Shown piece after piece: positions 19,846 to 31,444 of a stretch of DNA of 64,000 nt (its first letter is position 1; each line of letters opens with the position of its first letter). The notes beneath the pieces are model-generated. The model searched no databases. It was not told the origin of the DNA and saw nothing but the letters and a program-made list of their open reading frames with translations. The DNA lies in contig CM047809.1 of NCBI GenBank assembly GCA_026214975.1, positions 28,099,375-28,163,374 of the forward strand, read 5' to 3'. Made by a program: the position numbers and the translations under genes. Origin of the DNA: Gentiana macrophylla (taxonomy: Eukaryota; Streptophyta; Magnoliopsida; Gentianales; Gentianaceae).

Positions 19846-20857
19846 TTCCAGAGATTCTGTATTTTTGCTTTAATTTCAAGGTTTATTTCTTTAATGCTTC
19901 AATGTATTCTTGTATGAATCAATGTAATGTAAGATTAATGTGTTTGATTGTCACGGAATGAACGTATACACAACGACATTTTTCTATTTTACCCTTAATT
20001 TGGTGAATGAGCTGTTACACATTGTGAGAATATGTATATTTTCGTATATTACGTACGTGTAATTTTTAATACCACTTCTTACCTTTTATTGCCTCATTTT
20101 GAAATTTTTTCGTTCGAGAGATTTTATGAGTTAATAGTTGTAACAAAATCGTATCGAATTTCATTCATCGCATCCTTCCATTGTTACTCTTTTTCACATA
20201 AAAAAAATATGAACTTAATATGTGAATGGAATAAATGATCCATGTCATACAACGGCGTCTTATAAAACAATAACTTTCGTATATATATATTTTTAGCGTC
20301 ATTTTTTAAAAACAAATTAGTGTCATTCTTAGAAGGTATGAAATATGAAAACATTGTTCAAATATAAAAAACCGACTCCTATTGGATGGATTATAAACTT
20401 CAAAAACTTATTATTTTCAAATTTTCATCAATTAATTATGAAATATCCTATATTAAATTGGGGAATTATGTAATCACTTCAATCCATGATCGTTATGTAA
20501 TTAATCAAGAATCTAAAGAAAGATAAAATTGAAGCGTACGTAAATCTGTAGTGTTGTTGATCTACTTTTGAACTATGGGACTGGTCTTCTAGATTTACAA
20601 ACTTTCCTGAGCCTTTCGGAGAACCATTCATGAATCCTGTGTAGTTCTTTTTCTTAATCTCTACACCTAAAAATCTCACATCCTAATGATACATTATAAC
20701 TGAATAACCGCGAACCGTAATAGATCACTTTTACACCGAGCTAATTTTTATTGACTATCTATGATAAATAATTATTTTACAAATAAGCCAACGTTTTATT
20801 AATGATCCAGCAACGCTCATATCTGTTAATAAATCTTAAACAATTAATTATTAAAAC
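19846..20857. other. AT-rich intergenic DNA, no gene recognised
   Basis: No supportable ORF, repeat or RNA gene. A 66-codon minus frame at 20479-20679 has mixed composition and no family features that I recognise; it is left uncalled. Confidence 0.5.
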
Positions 20858-20865
20858 CGTAAAAG

Positions 20866-21123
20866 CAGGGGCGTCTTTATGTATTAGAGATTGGGTCACC
20901 TGACCCCTAACCAAGAAAAAGAATAATTATTTTCTATGTCTTTTTACACTATTTAAAAATTTTATACATTTATTACTACTATCTGACCCTCTATTTTTTT
21001 AAAATATTGATCCCTGACCCGTAGTCATCTTTGGATTTTTAAAATTAATGCTTATAGACTTGTAACACAGTGTACCGTTCTCGATCCCTGACCCGCATCA
21101 TTGAATTCCTGCAGCCGCCCCTG
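20866..21123. mobile_element. hAT-type non-autonomous element, 258 bp
   Basis: Starts CAGGGGCGT and ends CGCCCCTG, flanked by a perfect 8-bp direct repeat CGTAAAAG (20858-20865 and 21124-21131). The interior repeats GACCC/CTGACCC phrases and has no ORF. It is of the same family as the element at 23531-23734. Confidence 0.88.
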
Positions 21124-21131
21124 CGTAAAAG

Positions 21132-23053
21132 TTTGGGTGCTACCATTTTACAGTATAACCAGCACCATTAATTCTTCCAAAATTCTACCTTTCATTGTTA
21201 AAACTAAACTATGTTTATGAGATTCTCAACTTTTGAGTTAGCTTTTTCAAGTTTTCCTAAACTCCTCTTCGTTTTGGTTAGAGTTTTTTTTGGAGTTTTT
21301 TATATCACTTCATCAATTATTTATTACAATTCTTTTACCAATCATTTCTTCAACTATAAATAAAAAAATATTAAATCATCTCTCACAATTTCACTTTATC
21401 TAATTTATTACATTTTTTTTCATTATTTTATTCATTATAATACTTTATTTCAGTTTCTCTCACCAATCATTTATTTATCTACACAAATTTCAAAAAAATA
21501 TTTTAACTTTCTAATCATTACTTCAATCATTTTTATTATATTTTATTATGCACTACTATATAAAACAACCTAAAAAAATTTCAACCCAAAACAAAGATAC
21601 ATACGTGAACTGAAAGGAAAATAATATATACACTACATATTTATGTAGTGTTATTTCTACCATATGAGTGATTTTCATTAATGAAAATGATGAACCATTT
21701 TATTGTTATGGCCCCAATACCATCAGTGTATTAATAGTGTTGTTAGGCTTCTTTAGGAAACTTCCATAAAAAATAAATTTGTTGTTCTATAAAAGTCAAA
21801 ACAGAGCCTGCCTTTGGCAGCAAAGGCGTTATCTATTACGCAATGATCATTTTATTGGAAAAAAAAAAAAAAAAAAAAAAAAACAACCTCTCATATAATT
21901 GTACGATTATATATATTTTTAATTATTTGAAGAAAAAGAAAATATTAAGCACAATAGGGACATGCCAATATTACAGGAAGTTATTGTGTGGCGTCTCACA
22001 CTGTGACGGTATGGAGCGCAAGTGGCGTGCGAGCCACCCCCGCTTTATTACATATTTAAATCATGTGATTACGATCGTTTATCCATCACTTCACCTCAAA
22101 ATACCTCACCACAAAATAACTTCCCCAAGATTACACGAGAGGAACTAGGGGATAAATCCCCATTGATACGTAGACATTAGGGGCGCACCTAAATGGAGAT
22201 ACATAGGGTTAATGTCTAAATTAGTTTTGTTGGTAAAAAAATATAAAAATATTATATTAATATCCTTACTCAATTTTTGAATTTGTTAAACGGTTCTATT
22301 GAAAATAAGAATTTGAGTATACAGTGGATGAATCTTTCAACGATCGTGTGTGTAATCTGTAAAGGAGTTATAGGCTTATAAATTATCCATTTGAAATTAA
22401 CTATTTGATTCCTTATAATCCATTTGAAATTAACTATTTTTATATGTCACAATAAAGACACACGTTTTACATGCTTCATCGGCACAACTTTAGAAATTTT
22501 AAAGGCATTTAAAAGAAATCGATCCACTAAAAAAAAACAGAGAGACTCCAGATCATTTACATTTAAAAGAAATTAAAATATAGAATCTCTGGATACCAAC
22601 GACATATTATTAAATGATTGGACTAACGATATATGATAATACTTGAAAATATATGACTGAAAAGTAAAATATTTGATGTATATGCCTTATGAAAATAATT
22701 TAAAAATTCATACGTGACTCATTAGCCACATACATGAATAACGAGCAAGCGTATTTTTCAAAACATATCATTCGGAGTATATAAATCAAATTTTTTTACT
22801 TTTACTTTTCAAGCATATATTTTCAAGTTTCCCTTATAATAATTCATGGCAACCGTTTACACTGTTTATCAGAAGTACTCTTCATTGACTACTATGCTAC
22901 TACTACTATTTAAAATTTCCTTACATAACAACAAAGGACATAGGGAAATATATTGTATCATTTATTATGCAATAACCTTGACAACAACATTTCTTTTTCA
23001 TTATGTGAAATGATCTTCTCAAAAAAAAAAAAAAATGATATCACTGTAATAAA
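21132..23053. other. AT-rich intergenic DNA, no gene recognised
   Basis: Contains an A-run at 21860-21882, long T/A-rich stretches (21290-21580) and no coding frame that looks real. The ORF starting at 21843 is driven by the A-run. Nothing else was identified. Confidence 0.5.
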
Positions 23054-23055
23054 TA

Positions 23056-23351
23056 CTCTATCCGCCCCAAAAGAGAAGTCGTGTTGGGTGTTTTAACAAA
23101 AATTAAGAAATAAAGTATGTGGTTGAATGACATAAAATTTAATGAGAAGTGTCTAAAATATCCGTCGACTATCATTAATGAAATGATTATAAAGTATTGA
23201 AAAGTATAGAAATGATAGTAGTTGAATTGTCTATAAATTGGAGATAAAATTTATAAAATGTTAATAACTACTTGATTTATAATATAGAATGACTTATATT
23301 CTTGTACAAACAAGAAAAATTGGAATGACTTATGTTTTAGAACGAATGAAG
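23056..23351. mobile_element. Stowaway-like (Tc1/mariner) MITE, diverged
   Basis: Left end CTCTATCCGCCCCAAAAG and right end, inverted, CTTCATTCGTTCTAAAACAT, each next to TA, as in Stowaway elements (TA target, CTCCCTCCGTYYCA... termini). The inner inverted copies of AGAAGTC/GACTTAT extend the repeat. Length 296 bp, AT-rich, no ORF. Confidence 0.7.
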
Positions 23352-23530
23352 TATTAGTGTATTAGATAGTTGTTAAAGGCATGCACCACTCATAGACATG
23401 AAAAGGTCAATTTAAATTCAATATACTTCCCTCAACAACAAAAAATCCAATATACAACTCAACCATATAAAGCCAAACTTAAATCGAAACGTCGTAACAT
23501 GGTAGATTAGTTATTTGGCGTAGGTCAGTG

Positions 23531-23734
23531 CAGGGGCGGACTTATGTAGTCTCGGGAGGGGTCACGTGACCCTACTGAGATTCATGAAATTTCTTTTAGT
23601 ATTAAAATGATATAGTTTTGTTGTTAAAAATTATAGTTTTAGGTTTCGATAACCCCACCAAAACAATTTTTTGGATAAAAATCTAGTTTTACGATCCGAT
23701 AACATCATTGAAAAAATTCTTGAATCCGCCTATG
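23531..23734. mobile_element. hAT-type non-autonomous element, 204 bp
   Basis: Starts CAGGGGCGGA and ends TCCGCCTATG. The flanks GGTCAGTG (23523-23530) and GGTCGGTG (23735-23742) are an 8-bp duplication with one change. It shares the CAGGGGCG terminus and the TCACGTGACCC-type interior with the element at 20866. Confidence 0.82.
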
Positions 23735-24115
23735 GGTCGGTGTCGACAAAAACATCAAATGCACCAATTAAATCGTAATACAAAAGAAGTTTTTAGCTTT
23801 TTTCTGAAATAGTGATACATCCACTATTTCTTCTATCACAACATCTTACACAACACAATCAACACCATATATTTTGTTGCGAACCATCACAAAACAAGCA
23901 TGTAGTGGTTTTTCTGTAGGAAGAAAAAAAGAAGGTGTCAAATGCAGGTTTTGCATGCATGCATAGATATTGATCACAGACATATATAGCTGATAAAGAA
24001 GACAAGAAGAAAATGACAAGACCATTAAAAATGCTTTTCGCCAAATTGGCATGGAATTCAATTTTCTTTCATTGCTTTTTTTGACAAAGAGAAAGGAGGA
24101 AAGTTTTGGGAAAAA

Positions 24116-24150
24116 GGAAAGGGAAAGGGAAAGGGAAAGGGAAAGGGGGG
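24116..24150 (+). repeat. GGGAAA tandem repeat, potential G-quadruplex
   Basis: Five G tracts of three or more (24121, 24127, 24133, 24139, 24145-24150) separated by AAA loops on the plus strand. It lies in a pyrimidine-rich minus-strand context; overlapping ORFs with SLSLSLS repeats come from the simple sequence only. Confidence 0.8.
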
Positions 24151-24681
24151 AACAGAGCATTGAAGTCTCTGTCTGAATTTCTGATGCAAGAAAGAAATTG
24201 AAATGAATGATGCCAACCAATATTTTTCACCGTTGAGGAAACAAATCCCATCAACATCGGCAACGGAACAACGCCCTATACCCTACACCCACTACCCCTT
24301 TTCTCTTTCTTATGTGTATTATTTACTTATTATACATTAGATGATTTTGTCATAACATTTAACGGGATATGCAACTCATTTGTTTGTGGGTGATACAACT
24401 ACTAAAATTTAAAAACTGAACGTGTAATAATGAGTGATACAACTTACTACATAATGATGAATAATGCAAAATAGTATTGTGTCGCTCGTTCTAACATACT
24501 CGTTGTGATAGTACTCCCCCGTAACAAAACATAACTCGATTTAGACTTTACACACAGTTTAATAGGAAACTCCAAAAATTCATTATTAAAATTTCTGTCT
24601 TTTTGGGAATTATGTTTTCTTTCCCAATAGTATAAGGTGTAATTAATATTTTATTTTCCCCCCAAACACCTGGAACTGATC
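24151..24681. other. Intergenic DNA, no gene recognised
   Basis: No coding frame or repeat that I can support. Confidence 0.5.
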
Positions 24682-24684
24682 TAA

Positions 24685-24975
24685 GAGTATCTCCAATCAT
24701 AAACCTATTAAAAGGTTTATCAGCACGCCACATCATCAATCTATAAATCTTTTATCAATAAACCTATTCTCCACAATAGATAAACCTCTAAAATGTTTAT
24801 ATTCGGACCCACCAAAATACATTTTCTCATCTACTTTTCCTAATCATCATGCTATGAACCGGTTCAAATTTATCTACCTTTTCCTTCAAACCTTTCCTGG
24901 TCAGCATCACTACAATGGTGATAAACCTATTAAAAATGTTTAAACCATTTCATAAACCCACCATTGTGGGTACTC
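24685..24975. mobile_element. Tourist/Harbinger-like MITE, 291 bp
   Basis: Starts GAGTATCTCCAATCATAAACC and ends, inverted, GAGTACCCACAATGGTGGG, with TAA at 24682-24684 and 24976-24978. The interior carries repeated (A)TAAACCTATTAAAA phrases in both orientations. No ORF. Confidence 0.8.
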
Positions 24976-25189
24976 TAAGTGTTGAAAATCCTATAAAAAA
25001 ACCTCTAGAGAGCCCTAGACTACCCCAGTTTTGAGTTCTCGAGTTTGCAGCCTCGACTGGCACGTTGTACCCAGAAGTACTCTCGGTAAAACGCACCAGG
25101 TTTGGATCTCTAGCTCGGTTCGATCATTCTGGCTTCGTTTTATAGACCAGGGTGGTGTTTTCGAAATAGTTCAGGTTGCATAAGCCTAC

Positions 25190-25608
25190 TCATCATATTA
25201 ACAATAAAAGCAATGTCAGGTCTGGTGTGAGTGAGGTAAATCAACCTCCCAACTAATCTCATGTTGGAAGTCTTGTCAACTTGTTCATTTTTAGGTGTAT
25301 CTAAAATCCCATGATTGTAATCAATAGGTCTAAAGAACGAGTTTGCACTTGATTTTCGGTTTCTCGAATGTATCTAACACATACTTCTGTTGTGAGATAA
25401 AGATCCTTTTTTTTGTGTGCCACCTCATATTTGTTTTTAAGCAGATACACCCAAGTAACCCTGATACAATCATCAATGAAAGATGCAAACCACCTTGCCC
25501 TAGTGATATTTGATGTCCTAGATGGACCCAAGATATCACGTGGATCAACGTAAAAGCTTGCATATTTAACCAATTTTTGAAAAAGGATTTCTCTTGTGTT
25601 TAGACAAC
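25190..25608 (-). pseudogene. Copia element C: integrase start fused to RT end by deletion
   Basis: Minus-strand reading shows a copia integrase start (ILGPSRTSNITRARWF, SFIDDCIRVTWVYLLKNKYE) with its first conserved residues in a different frame. Then, near 25330, it jumps to the RT C-terminus (RLVGRLIYLTHTRPDIAFIV). About 1.5 kb of integrase and RT is missing. Upstream it is cut at 25608 by a solo LTR and resumes at 30366. Confidence 0.82.
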
Positions 25609-26357
25609 TGATCGCGTGTAAGTCACTAACGTCGATATTACTAGCAAGAATACTAGGTACATCGCAGTATAGTAAATACGAGTCAAGGTCGATCCCACAG
25701 AGACAATACAACTTATACATATAAACGATTCTAACCTAATTAAGAAGTAACATATAGTCGGTCATTGACCAACACTACTAGAATTTCACCTTTTTGTGTC
25801 AACAGAAAGTTGACGCAAAAAGTCAATTGTTGTCTCAAAAACTTGTTTTGAGACAACATGTCGACGCAAATACGTTGAATCAATAACTCCGTGCCAAATG
25901 TTTTTCTTGTGACAACACGTTGACAGAAAACCTTTTGAGACAACATAATGTCCCTAAAATTGTCAACAAGCCCGGAACAAATTTGCTGACATGGCAAAGG
26001 TGTTGGCGACAACACTGTTGTCTCAAATACTGATGACGTGGACTACCTTTTGGGACGACGTGGACTACCTTTTGGGACAACCTTGTTGTCGGGAAAAATG
26101 CTGACGTGGCTAACATATTTGCGACAACTATGTTGACGCATTTAATAAATCTAATATTTTTTTATAAAATTATTTTTTACGGCACCTCCTAGTCATAACC
26201 CAAAATACATATAAAAGACCACCACGCAAATATGGTTCACAACACAAAGAAAACAATGAAACCACAACCCAATTCCATAAGTCTAAAGAAAATGCATGTC
26301 TACAAATCGTCAACAATCATCACCATACGAAACATCAAGTCAAATTAATGAAAATGT

Positions 26358-26750
26358 CTAAAGCTCATCATCGATCTCATCATCGAACTCATCATCGATG
26401 TCATATGCACGTGAAACATCATCTGAGACTGGTGGAGGAGGGGGAATATGGATCTCTGGCATTTCAGTGTCAGGAAGCGCAGTCTTCACCCACTGAAGAA
26501 GTGCATCAAGAGCAGAAGACACATCATGCAAGTGCTTGCGCGTCGCATCATGTTCCTCCTTGGATACATGACCCGGAGATGGAGCTGTGGTAAACCGTTG
26601 AGATAATGATTTAGACGGAATAGAGGGTCCTATCCCTGGTATGTAGCCACGTCGCCACCCAAGAACTTTTTCCATTATTTCTTTCTCTTGCTCGGGAGTC
26701 AGACGTGCGCCAGGGGTGGATGATAATACCCGTTGCACCTCCGCCACCAT
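26358..26750 (-). pseudogene. TNPA-like (Ptta/En/Spm) C-terminal fragment
   Basis: A 130-codon minus-strand ORF with ARLTPEQEKEIMEKVLGWRR then GYIPGIGPSIP, resembling the C-terminal region of the plant En/Spm-type DNA-binding transposase (PF03004). It is followed by a probable coiled segment (EEHDATRKHLHDVSSALDAL) and an acidic, Pro-rich tail. The N-terminal DNA-binding part is missing. In full elements the TNPA product binds the subterminal repeats. It sits 54 bases downstream of the TNPD fragment on the same strand. Confidence 0.75.
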
Positions 26751-26803
26751 GCGATTCTGAAAATATAATAATTCATTCTCTAATTAGTCATCGATAAGGT
26801 TAA

Positions 26804-27664
26804 TTAGTAATGATTGAAAATGTAAACAATTTTGAAAAACTTACATGGAGCTGTGTGGCGGGAAGCGTACAGACGTCTCAATCGTGGCTTTAATGGAAAG
26901 TAGCGTAGTACTTTATTTGGCACTTTTTTCCCCTTTGTAATCTTATAACGGCTTGTGTTGCAAACCGGACAGGCCTGTAAATTCTCATTCTCTTTCCAGT
27001 AAAGAGCACAGTCGTACTCACAAACATCAATTTTCTTATAGCCTAAACCTAGTTTTGACAGTAGCCTCTTAGCTTCATAGAATGATTTAGGTAAATTTGA
27101 TCCTTCTGGAAGAACTTCATTCAATTTCTTCAATAAAACATCAACACTTTCATTTGACCATTTAAATAGAACTTTAATATGCATCAGGTCGGCTGTGAAT
27201 TTCAAGGTCGATGATTGTTTGCAACCTGGGTATAGATCTTCATGTAGCTTGGATATCAACTCCGCTAGATTATCGTCACTATCATTGTCAACCGAAAGTT
27301 CGTCAACTTCATTGTCAAGAATATCAGTTAAAATAGGAGCCATATCATCCCCTGATTCATCAACAATTGGGTTTTTGCGGACACGTGTACGGGACTCTCC
27401 ATGGTAAGTCCATGTTGTATAATCCGGTTGCATTCCCGAATCAAAAATGTGTGCATAAACTCTGTTTGGCTTAAACAAGCGAACGTTACGACACCTCTTG
27501 CATGGACAATGGATTTCCCCTTCCGAATTGGCGAACTGCTTAGCGTAGTTAATGAAAGCTTTTAATCCGCTCTGAAATTCTTTTGTTACTTTGTTTGCAT
27601 TCATCCAACTTTTGTCCATTGTCAATTTTGTTTGGGACGTGCACCTAGTGACTATACTATTCAA
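26804..27664 (-). pseudogene. TNPD transposase N-terminal fragment (286 codons)
   Basis: A minus-strand ORF starting with a transposase-associated domain (PF13963: DKSWMNANKVTKEFQSGLKA, then CPCKRCRN near residue 70 and WTYHGES near 105), an acidic linker, and the beginning of the TNP2/Transposase_21 domain (YDCALYWKENENLQACPVCN, KVPNKVLRYFPLKPRLRRLY). Full TNPD proteins are about 700-1,000 residues. Here the catalytic core after RLRRLY is gone and the frame ends in unrelated residues. The likely true start is the MDKSWM methionine at residue 16. The element cannot make its own transposase. Confidence 0.88.
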
Positions 27665-28740
27665 TCAACCGATGGATTCCAACAACCTAACAAGAACAAC
27701 TCTTCATCTAATAGTGTTTGAACTTTTCAGAAAATTTTCTGTTCAAAGTCAAGAAGAATCACTTGCAGCCCATTGTTCTAAGTCAAAGCTCAAGAACCAA
27801 ATAAAATACATGAATTCAACGGGAGTTTTATTGTTTTATGAACAACAAATGCTTTAAGAGATGCATATATATAAGGCTCTGTTTTAAAAAAAAAGGCTCT
27901 GTTTTTCTTCTTCTCCATAAATGATACATATATATGTCATCTTTAAAAGCATCACACAAAAGAAAAACAAAACATAACAAAACATTTAATTGATCATAAA
28001 AATATAATCATATAGTATAGATATTCATTCCCAGAAGTTCGAAGCTATCTAGAGCACAAAATCACAAGAAGGCAACTCTCAAACACCCTCAAAAAGAAAA
28101 AAGAAAAAAACCCACTCATTAATCTTCATTTGCAGTAGTCGATTAGAATTGCAACAAAAAAATTGCACAAACCTTTATACCTCTTTCTCCAAGCCGATTA
28201 GAATTGAAATAACTGAAAAATTGCCGGAGATATAACCATCAACTAAAGATTTTAACTTTTTAAACAACATTCATTTTTTTGGTAAATCGGAGGTAATTAA
28301 GGGAATGGATCGTACGAGAAACCAAATCGAAGCCAACAAAATAACCCATATTGACCTTTACACACAACAAATTAACAATAGCACTGAAGTAGCAAACCTG
28401 GAATTCAATTCTTGAGGATAATCGAAGGAACGATGACGCTGCGAACCTGTTCTTCCACTGCGTTTAAGCAGTCTACCTTTCTCTTCCAATCGCCAAACGC
28501 CAATTAACAAACAGCAGGAATGAGTACGACACTGTAACAGTGGCTATAGGTATATTAGTGAAGGCAGCGGTTAATAGTCTTTTTCTGAAATATATTACCC
28601 TACAAAAACTAAAATATCTTTTTTTATTAAGGAAACTGGCTTTTGCTTCAACGCCTATTGACTCAATTAAATTTCATTGACATGTGGCACCTATGTGTCA
28701 TCCACGTATGTACATTAATTTAAATGCAGATTTTTAGTTG
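27665..28740. other. CACTA interior 5' of the transposase remnant
   Basis: This is the upstream (minus-sense) region of the transposase remnant. It is non-coding and may hold the promoter and untranslated leader; CAAATC/TTAG-rich DNA gives no certain TATA box. Subterminal repeats start at about 28740. Confidence 0.45.
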
Positions 28741-30365
28741 TCACAAAACAACTTTTGTTGTCTCAAATAGTTTTATAAAAAATGGAATAAAAAATATATG
28801 GCGAAAATACTGATTTTTTGTGACAACACTTTGATTTGTTGTCCCAAAAAATATTCCCACATAATTTTTGGATCTGGCGAGAGTTTTGCTAGAGAGTTTT
28901 TTTGACAACACATTGATTTCTTGTCTCAAAAAGTATTCCCGCAAAAATTTTTGCTCCGGCGGGAGTTTGGCGGGAGAGTATTTGTGACAACGTTGTCTCG
29001 ATTAATATTATTTGCGTCAATTCAAAATTGTGCCACTCACAACAACCATTTGACTCAACGCGTTGTCGCAAAAGGGTACTTTTTGCGTCAACTAAACGTT
29101 GACACAAAACAATTTGTGTCAAAAAGGCCAGATTCTTGTAGTGCAACAATAACATAAAAGAAAACAAACATGGTATACCTCTCCCTCGCATCACCGATCT
29201 ACTAACTTAGATTAGTTAATCCTTATGTTCACTTCCCCACATAAATTCCTTAGATTAATCGCGAGCTTTTAATGATTATTATCATATTTATCAGCTACGG
29301 GTGCAATTCCTAACCCTATCTACTCCGACAATGGCGGTGAGACAATCTATCATAAAGCTACCCCCTTAATTGGTCCGTAATAGCCCATACGCATAAAGAA
29401 CTAGAATCGCCGATATTGGCGTTACCTCATACCGCCAACCCGCCTGAGACAAATTGCCGATCATCGACCAAAGACGTTCTGGGTCCATCAAGACTATGTC
29501 CTAATTAACACTTCACTTGCGGTCCTTCATGTTAATTTACGAATTACGAATACTAGATTGGCGGACCTATTACTCGTTTTAATTATTTCGCGATCAACGT
29601 GGCGTAGTGAATCCCAGTTTAGGTTGTCTAAAATATGCGTCGGTAAACCGGTATAGACCGCCGGTTTTCCGGGGGCGGCTTTTCCTAATTTCTGGATCTA
29701 CATTGCTCAGTACGATTAAAATAAGTAAATTATGGGGTTGTTAAACATGCAGATTAACTAAAACATATAAATATGAACAGATCTACCATATTGAAGATAA
29801 TAAAGGAACGTTCAAGGCTTCATACCTTCAACAATGGAGATCTAGCTCGATCTACTCAAGCTAGAGATGATGGAAGAAGGGAGGAAACCAAAAGCAACCC
29901 TCCAAAGCTCAAGAAAACTTTATTGCATAATAAAATATTTTGTATTTGTAATACTAATCAAAAGTTATACAATAATCTGTAATTACGGCCTTATATAGAT
30001 ACAATGACCGACTTAAGACTCTCTAAAACCCTAACCGACTTAGACAATGCGGCAGAATAAATTTCGTGTTGTAATTTCAGCAGGCTTATTCTTGGACTTC
30101 AATTACTCATTGATGCATTCCTTTTGGTCCAGATCCGTTCTCCAATGCTCCAGAATGGCACATCCTATAAAATACACAAAAGCGAGACAAAACAGTACCA
30201 AAACATCAGGAAAATAGCATAGATGCAGAATTACGATCCTAGAAACACTCACATAGCATTTAACACATATTCTAAGCAATAACGAGCCTATCTATCCTCT
30301 CTTGAGCAGAATTCGGGGTGAATATAGGTATAATTATTGGTACCATTTAGAGCGTCATCAACAAC

Positions 30366-30653
30366 TCACATTCATGATAAAAACAAAGATCAGATTTAAT
30401 TCATTTATAAAGATAATGGTTCATTTTTTATATATTTTTTTTTTGCATATTTCCAAATGTAAATGACCCAATCTTGTATGATACAACCAAATCTTATCAT
30501 TAGGAGATCTAGAATAAGATAAATGACAGGGAACTAGCATCCGGTCCATCCAAAATATAGAGCCATCTTTTGACTCTAGTCATTCCAATCTTCTTCCTCA
30601 TTCTTTTCTCATGTATCAGACAAGAGACAATAGAGAAAATAACATTGCAATTG
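30366..30653 (-). pseudogene. Copia C gag-pre-integrase segment
   Basis: Minus-strand reading gives NCNVIFSIVSCLI, KKIG, LYILDGPD and IWLYHTRLGHLHLE, which is the gag-pre-integrase domain (PF13976) of copia, with several frame errors. It connects across the TRIM insertion to the protease at 31009-31331 and across the solo LTR to the integrase at 25190-25608. Confidence 0.8.
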
Positions 30654-31003
30654 TGTTAGGATCAAGCGTTTACCATTTTACTAAGACCAATTGGTTTTAG
30701 TAGATCGGTAAGATCTTGATCTTAACATGGTATCGGAGCCAGAGGTCACAGGATCGAACCTTGGTTTGAACATTATTTAAAAAAAGAAATTGTGCAAGTG
30801 TTGGGACAAATTGCCTCACTTGAGGGGGTGCTGGAACAGATTGCCCACACTCTTGAATGAAAATATGCAAGTGTTGAACAGATTGCCAACACTTGAGGGG
30901 GGTGTTGAAACAGATTGCCCACACTCTTAATGTATAAGAAATATAGTAGCACATTTACTACCACCAATTGGTTTTAGTACAACGGTAGCTCTTGATTTTA
31001 ACA
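30654..31003 (+). mobile_element. TRIM retrotransposon, 350 bp
   Basis: Terminal direct repeats at 30654-30727 and 30931-31003 share AAGACCAATTGGTTTTAGTA and end GATTTTAACA or GATCTTAACA. A primer site TGGTATCGGAGCC (30728-30740) follows the first repeat. The element is flanked by the 5-bp duplication AATTG (30649-30653, 31004-31008). The 200-bp interior repeats GCAAGTGTTG and ACAGATTGCC and encodes nothing. It must have used another element's proteins. Confidence 0.9.
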
Positions 31004-31008
31004 AATTG

Positions 31009-31331
31009 GACTTATTTTTCATTTTTTGAATAGAAATCAGATTAGAGGTAATCTTGGGAACAAGCAATACATCCTTGATAGTAATCTTAGGAGTCAGTTC
31101 AATGTTCCCTATACTTGCAACAGTTATCAGAGAATCATCGGCCACAATAATATTCTTGTTACTGGGACAAGGTTTTTTGGTCTTAAATCTAGACATATCA
31201 AATGTCACGTGATCAATAGCACATGAATCAATCACCCATTCCTTATTTTGTTTAGTAGAATGGTGGTTTGATGTCATACCGAAAAAACACAGTGAGCATG
31301 AGGACTTTCCGGAGTTACTTGGAACTTTCAC
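31009..31331 (-). pseudogene. Copia C protease segment
   Basis: Minus-strand frame with WVIDSCAIDHVTFDMSRF, then IKDVLLVPKITSNLISIQKM. This is the copia aspartic protease with the DSGA active site changed to DSCA. The reading frame runs into the TRIM at 31003. The gag zinc knuckle lies upstream at 31445-31657. Confidence 0.82.
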
Positions 31332-31444
31332 AGCTTCTCAATGTATGATGCCCTTAGTTCAGATGCCGGAGAAGAAAAAATCTCATTCTGTTTGTTGGCA
31401 AGATGAACAAAGGCAACAACATTACCATTCTTCACAGTTACCGG

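Larger units (their letters stand above)
25773..29143 (-). mobile_element. CACTA (En/Spm) transposon, internally deleted, 3,371 bp
   Basis: Ends are CACTACTAGAATTTCACC and, inverted, CACTACAAGAATCTGGCC, flanked by the 3-bp duplication CAA (25770-25772, 29144-29146). Both ends have many copies of TTGACGCAAAAAG, GTTGTCTCAAAA and TTGTGACAACA in both orientations, as expected for the subterminal transposase-binding repeats of En/Spm. It keeps two gene remnants on the minus strand, a TNPD start (26804-27664) and a TNPA-like end (26358-26750). Confidence 0.93.
25609..30360 (-). mobile_element. Solo LTR inside copia C (1,378 bp plus a CACTA insertion)
   Basis: Starts TGATCGCGTG and ends GCGTCATCA, TG...CA, flanked by the 5-bp direct repeat ACAAC at 25604-25608 and 30361-30365. 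No primer site, polypurine tract or coding region is present, so it is a solo LTR from LTR-LTR recombination. A minus-strand TATA box (CTATATAAGGCC) at about 29991-30000 and the U5-like motif TCGATCCCACAGAGACAA at 25708 put its orientation on the minus strand. It is itself interrupted by a CACTA element at 25773-29143. Confidence 0.85.

Noticed and set aside
20479..20679. 66-codon minus ORF
   Set aside because: Looks somewhat protein-like (GFMNGSPKGSGKFVN) but no family recognised and no splice or gene context; not called.
21843..22148. 101-codon plus ORF starting in poly(A)
   Set aside because: Lysine run from the A tract, remainder random.
23846..24263. Minus ORFs with SLSLSLS and FPFPFPF
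   Set aside because: Translation of the GGGAAA simple repeat, not a gene.
26348..26593. Histidine-rich plus ORF
   Set aside because: Antisense shadow of the acidic tail of the TNPA-like fragment.
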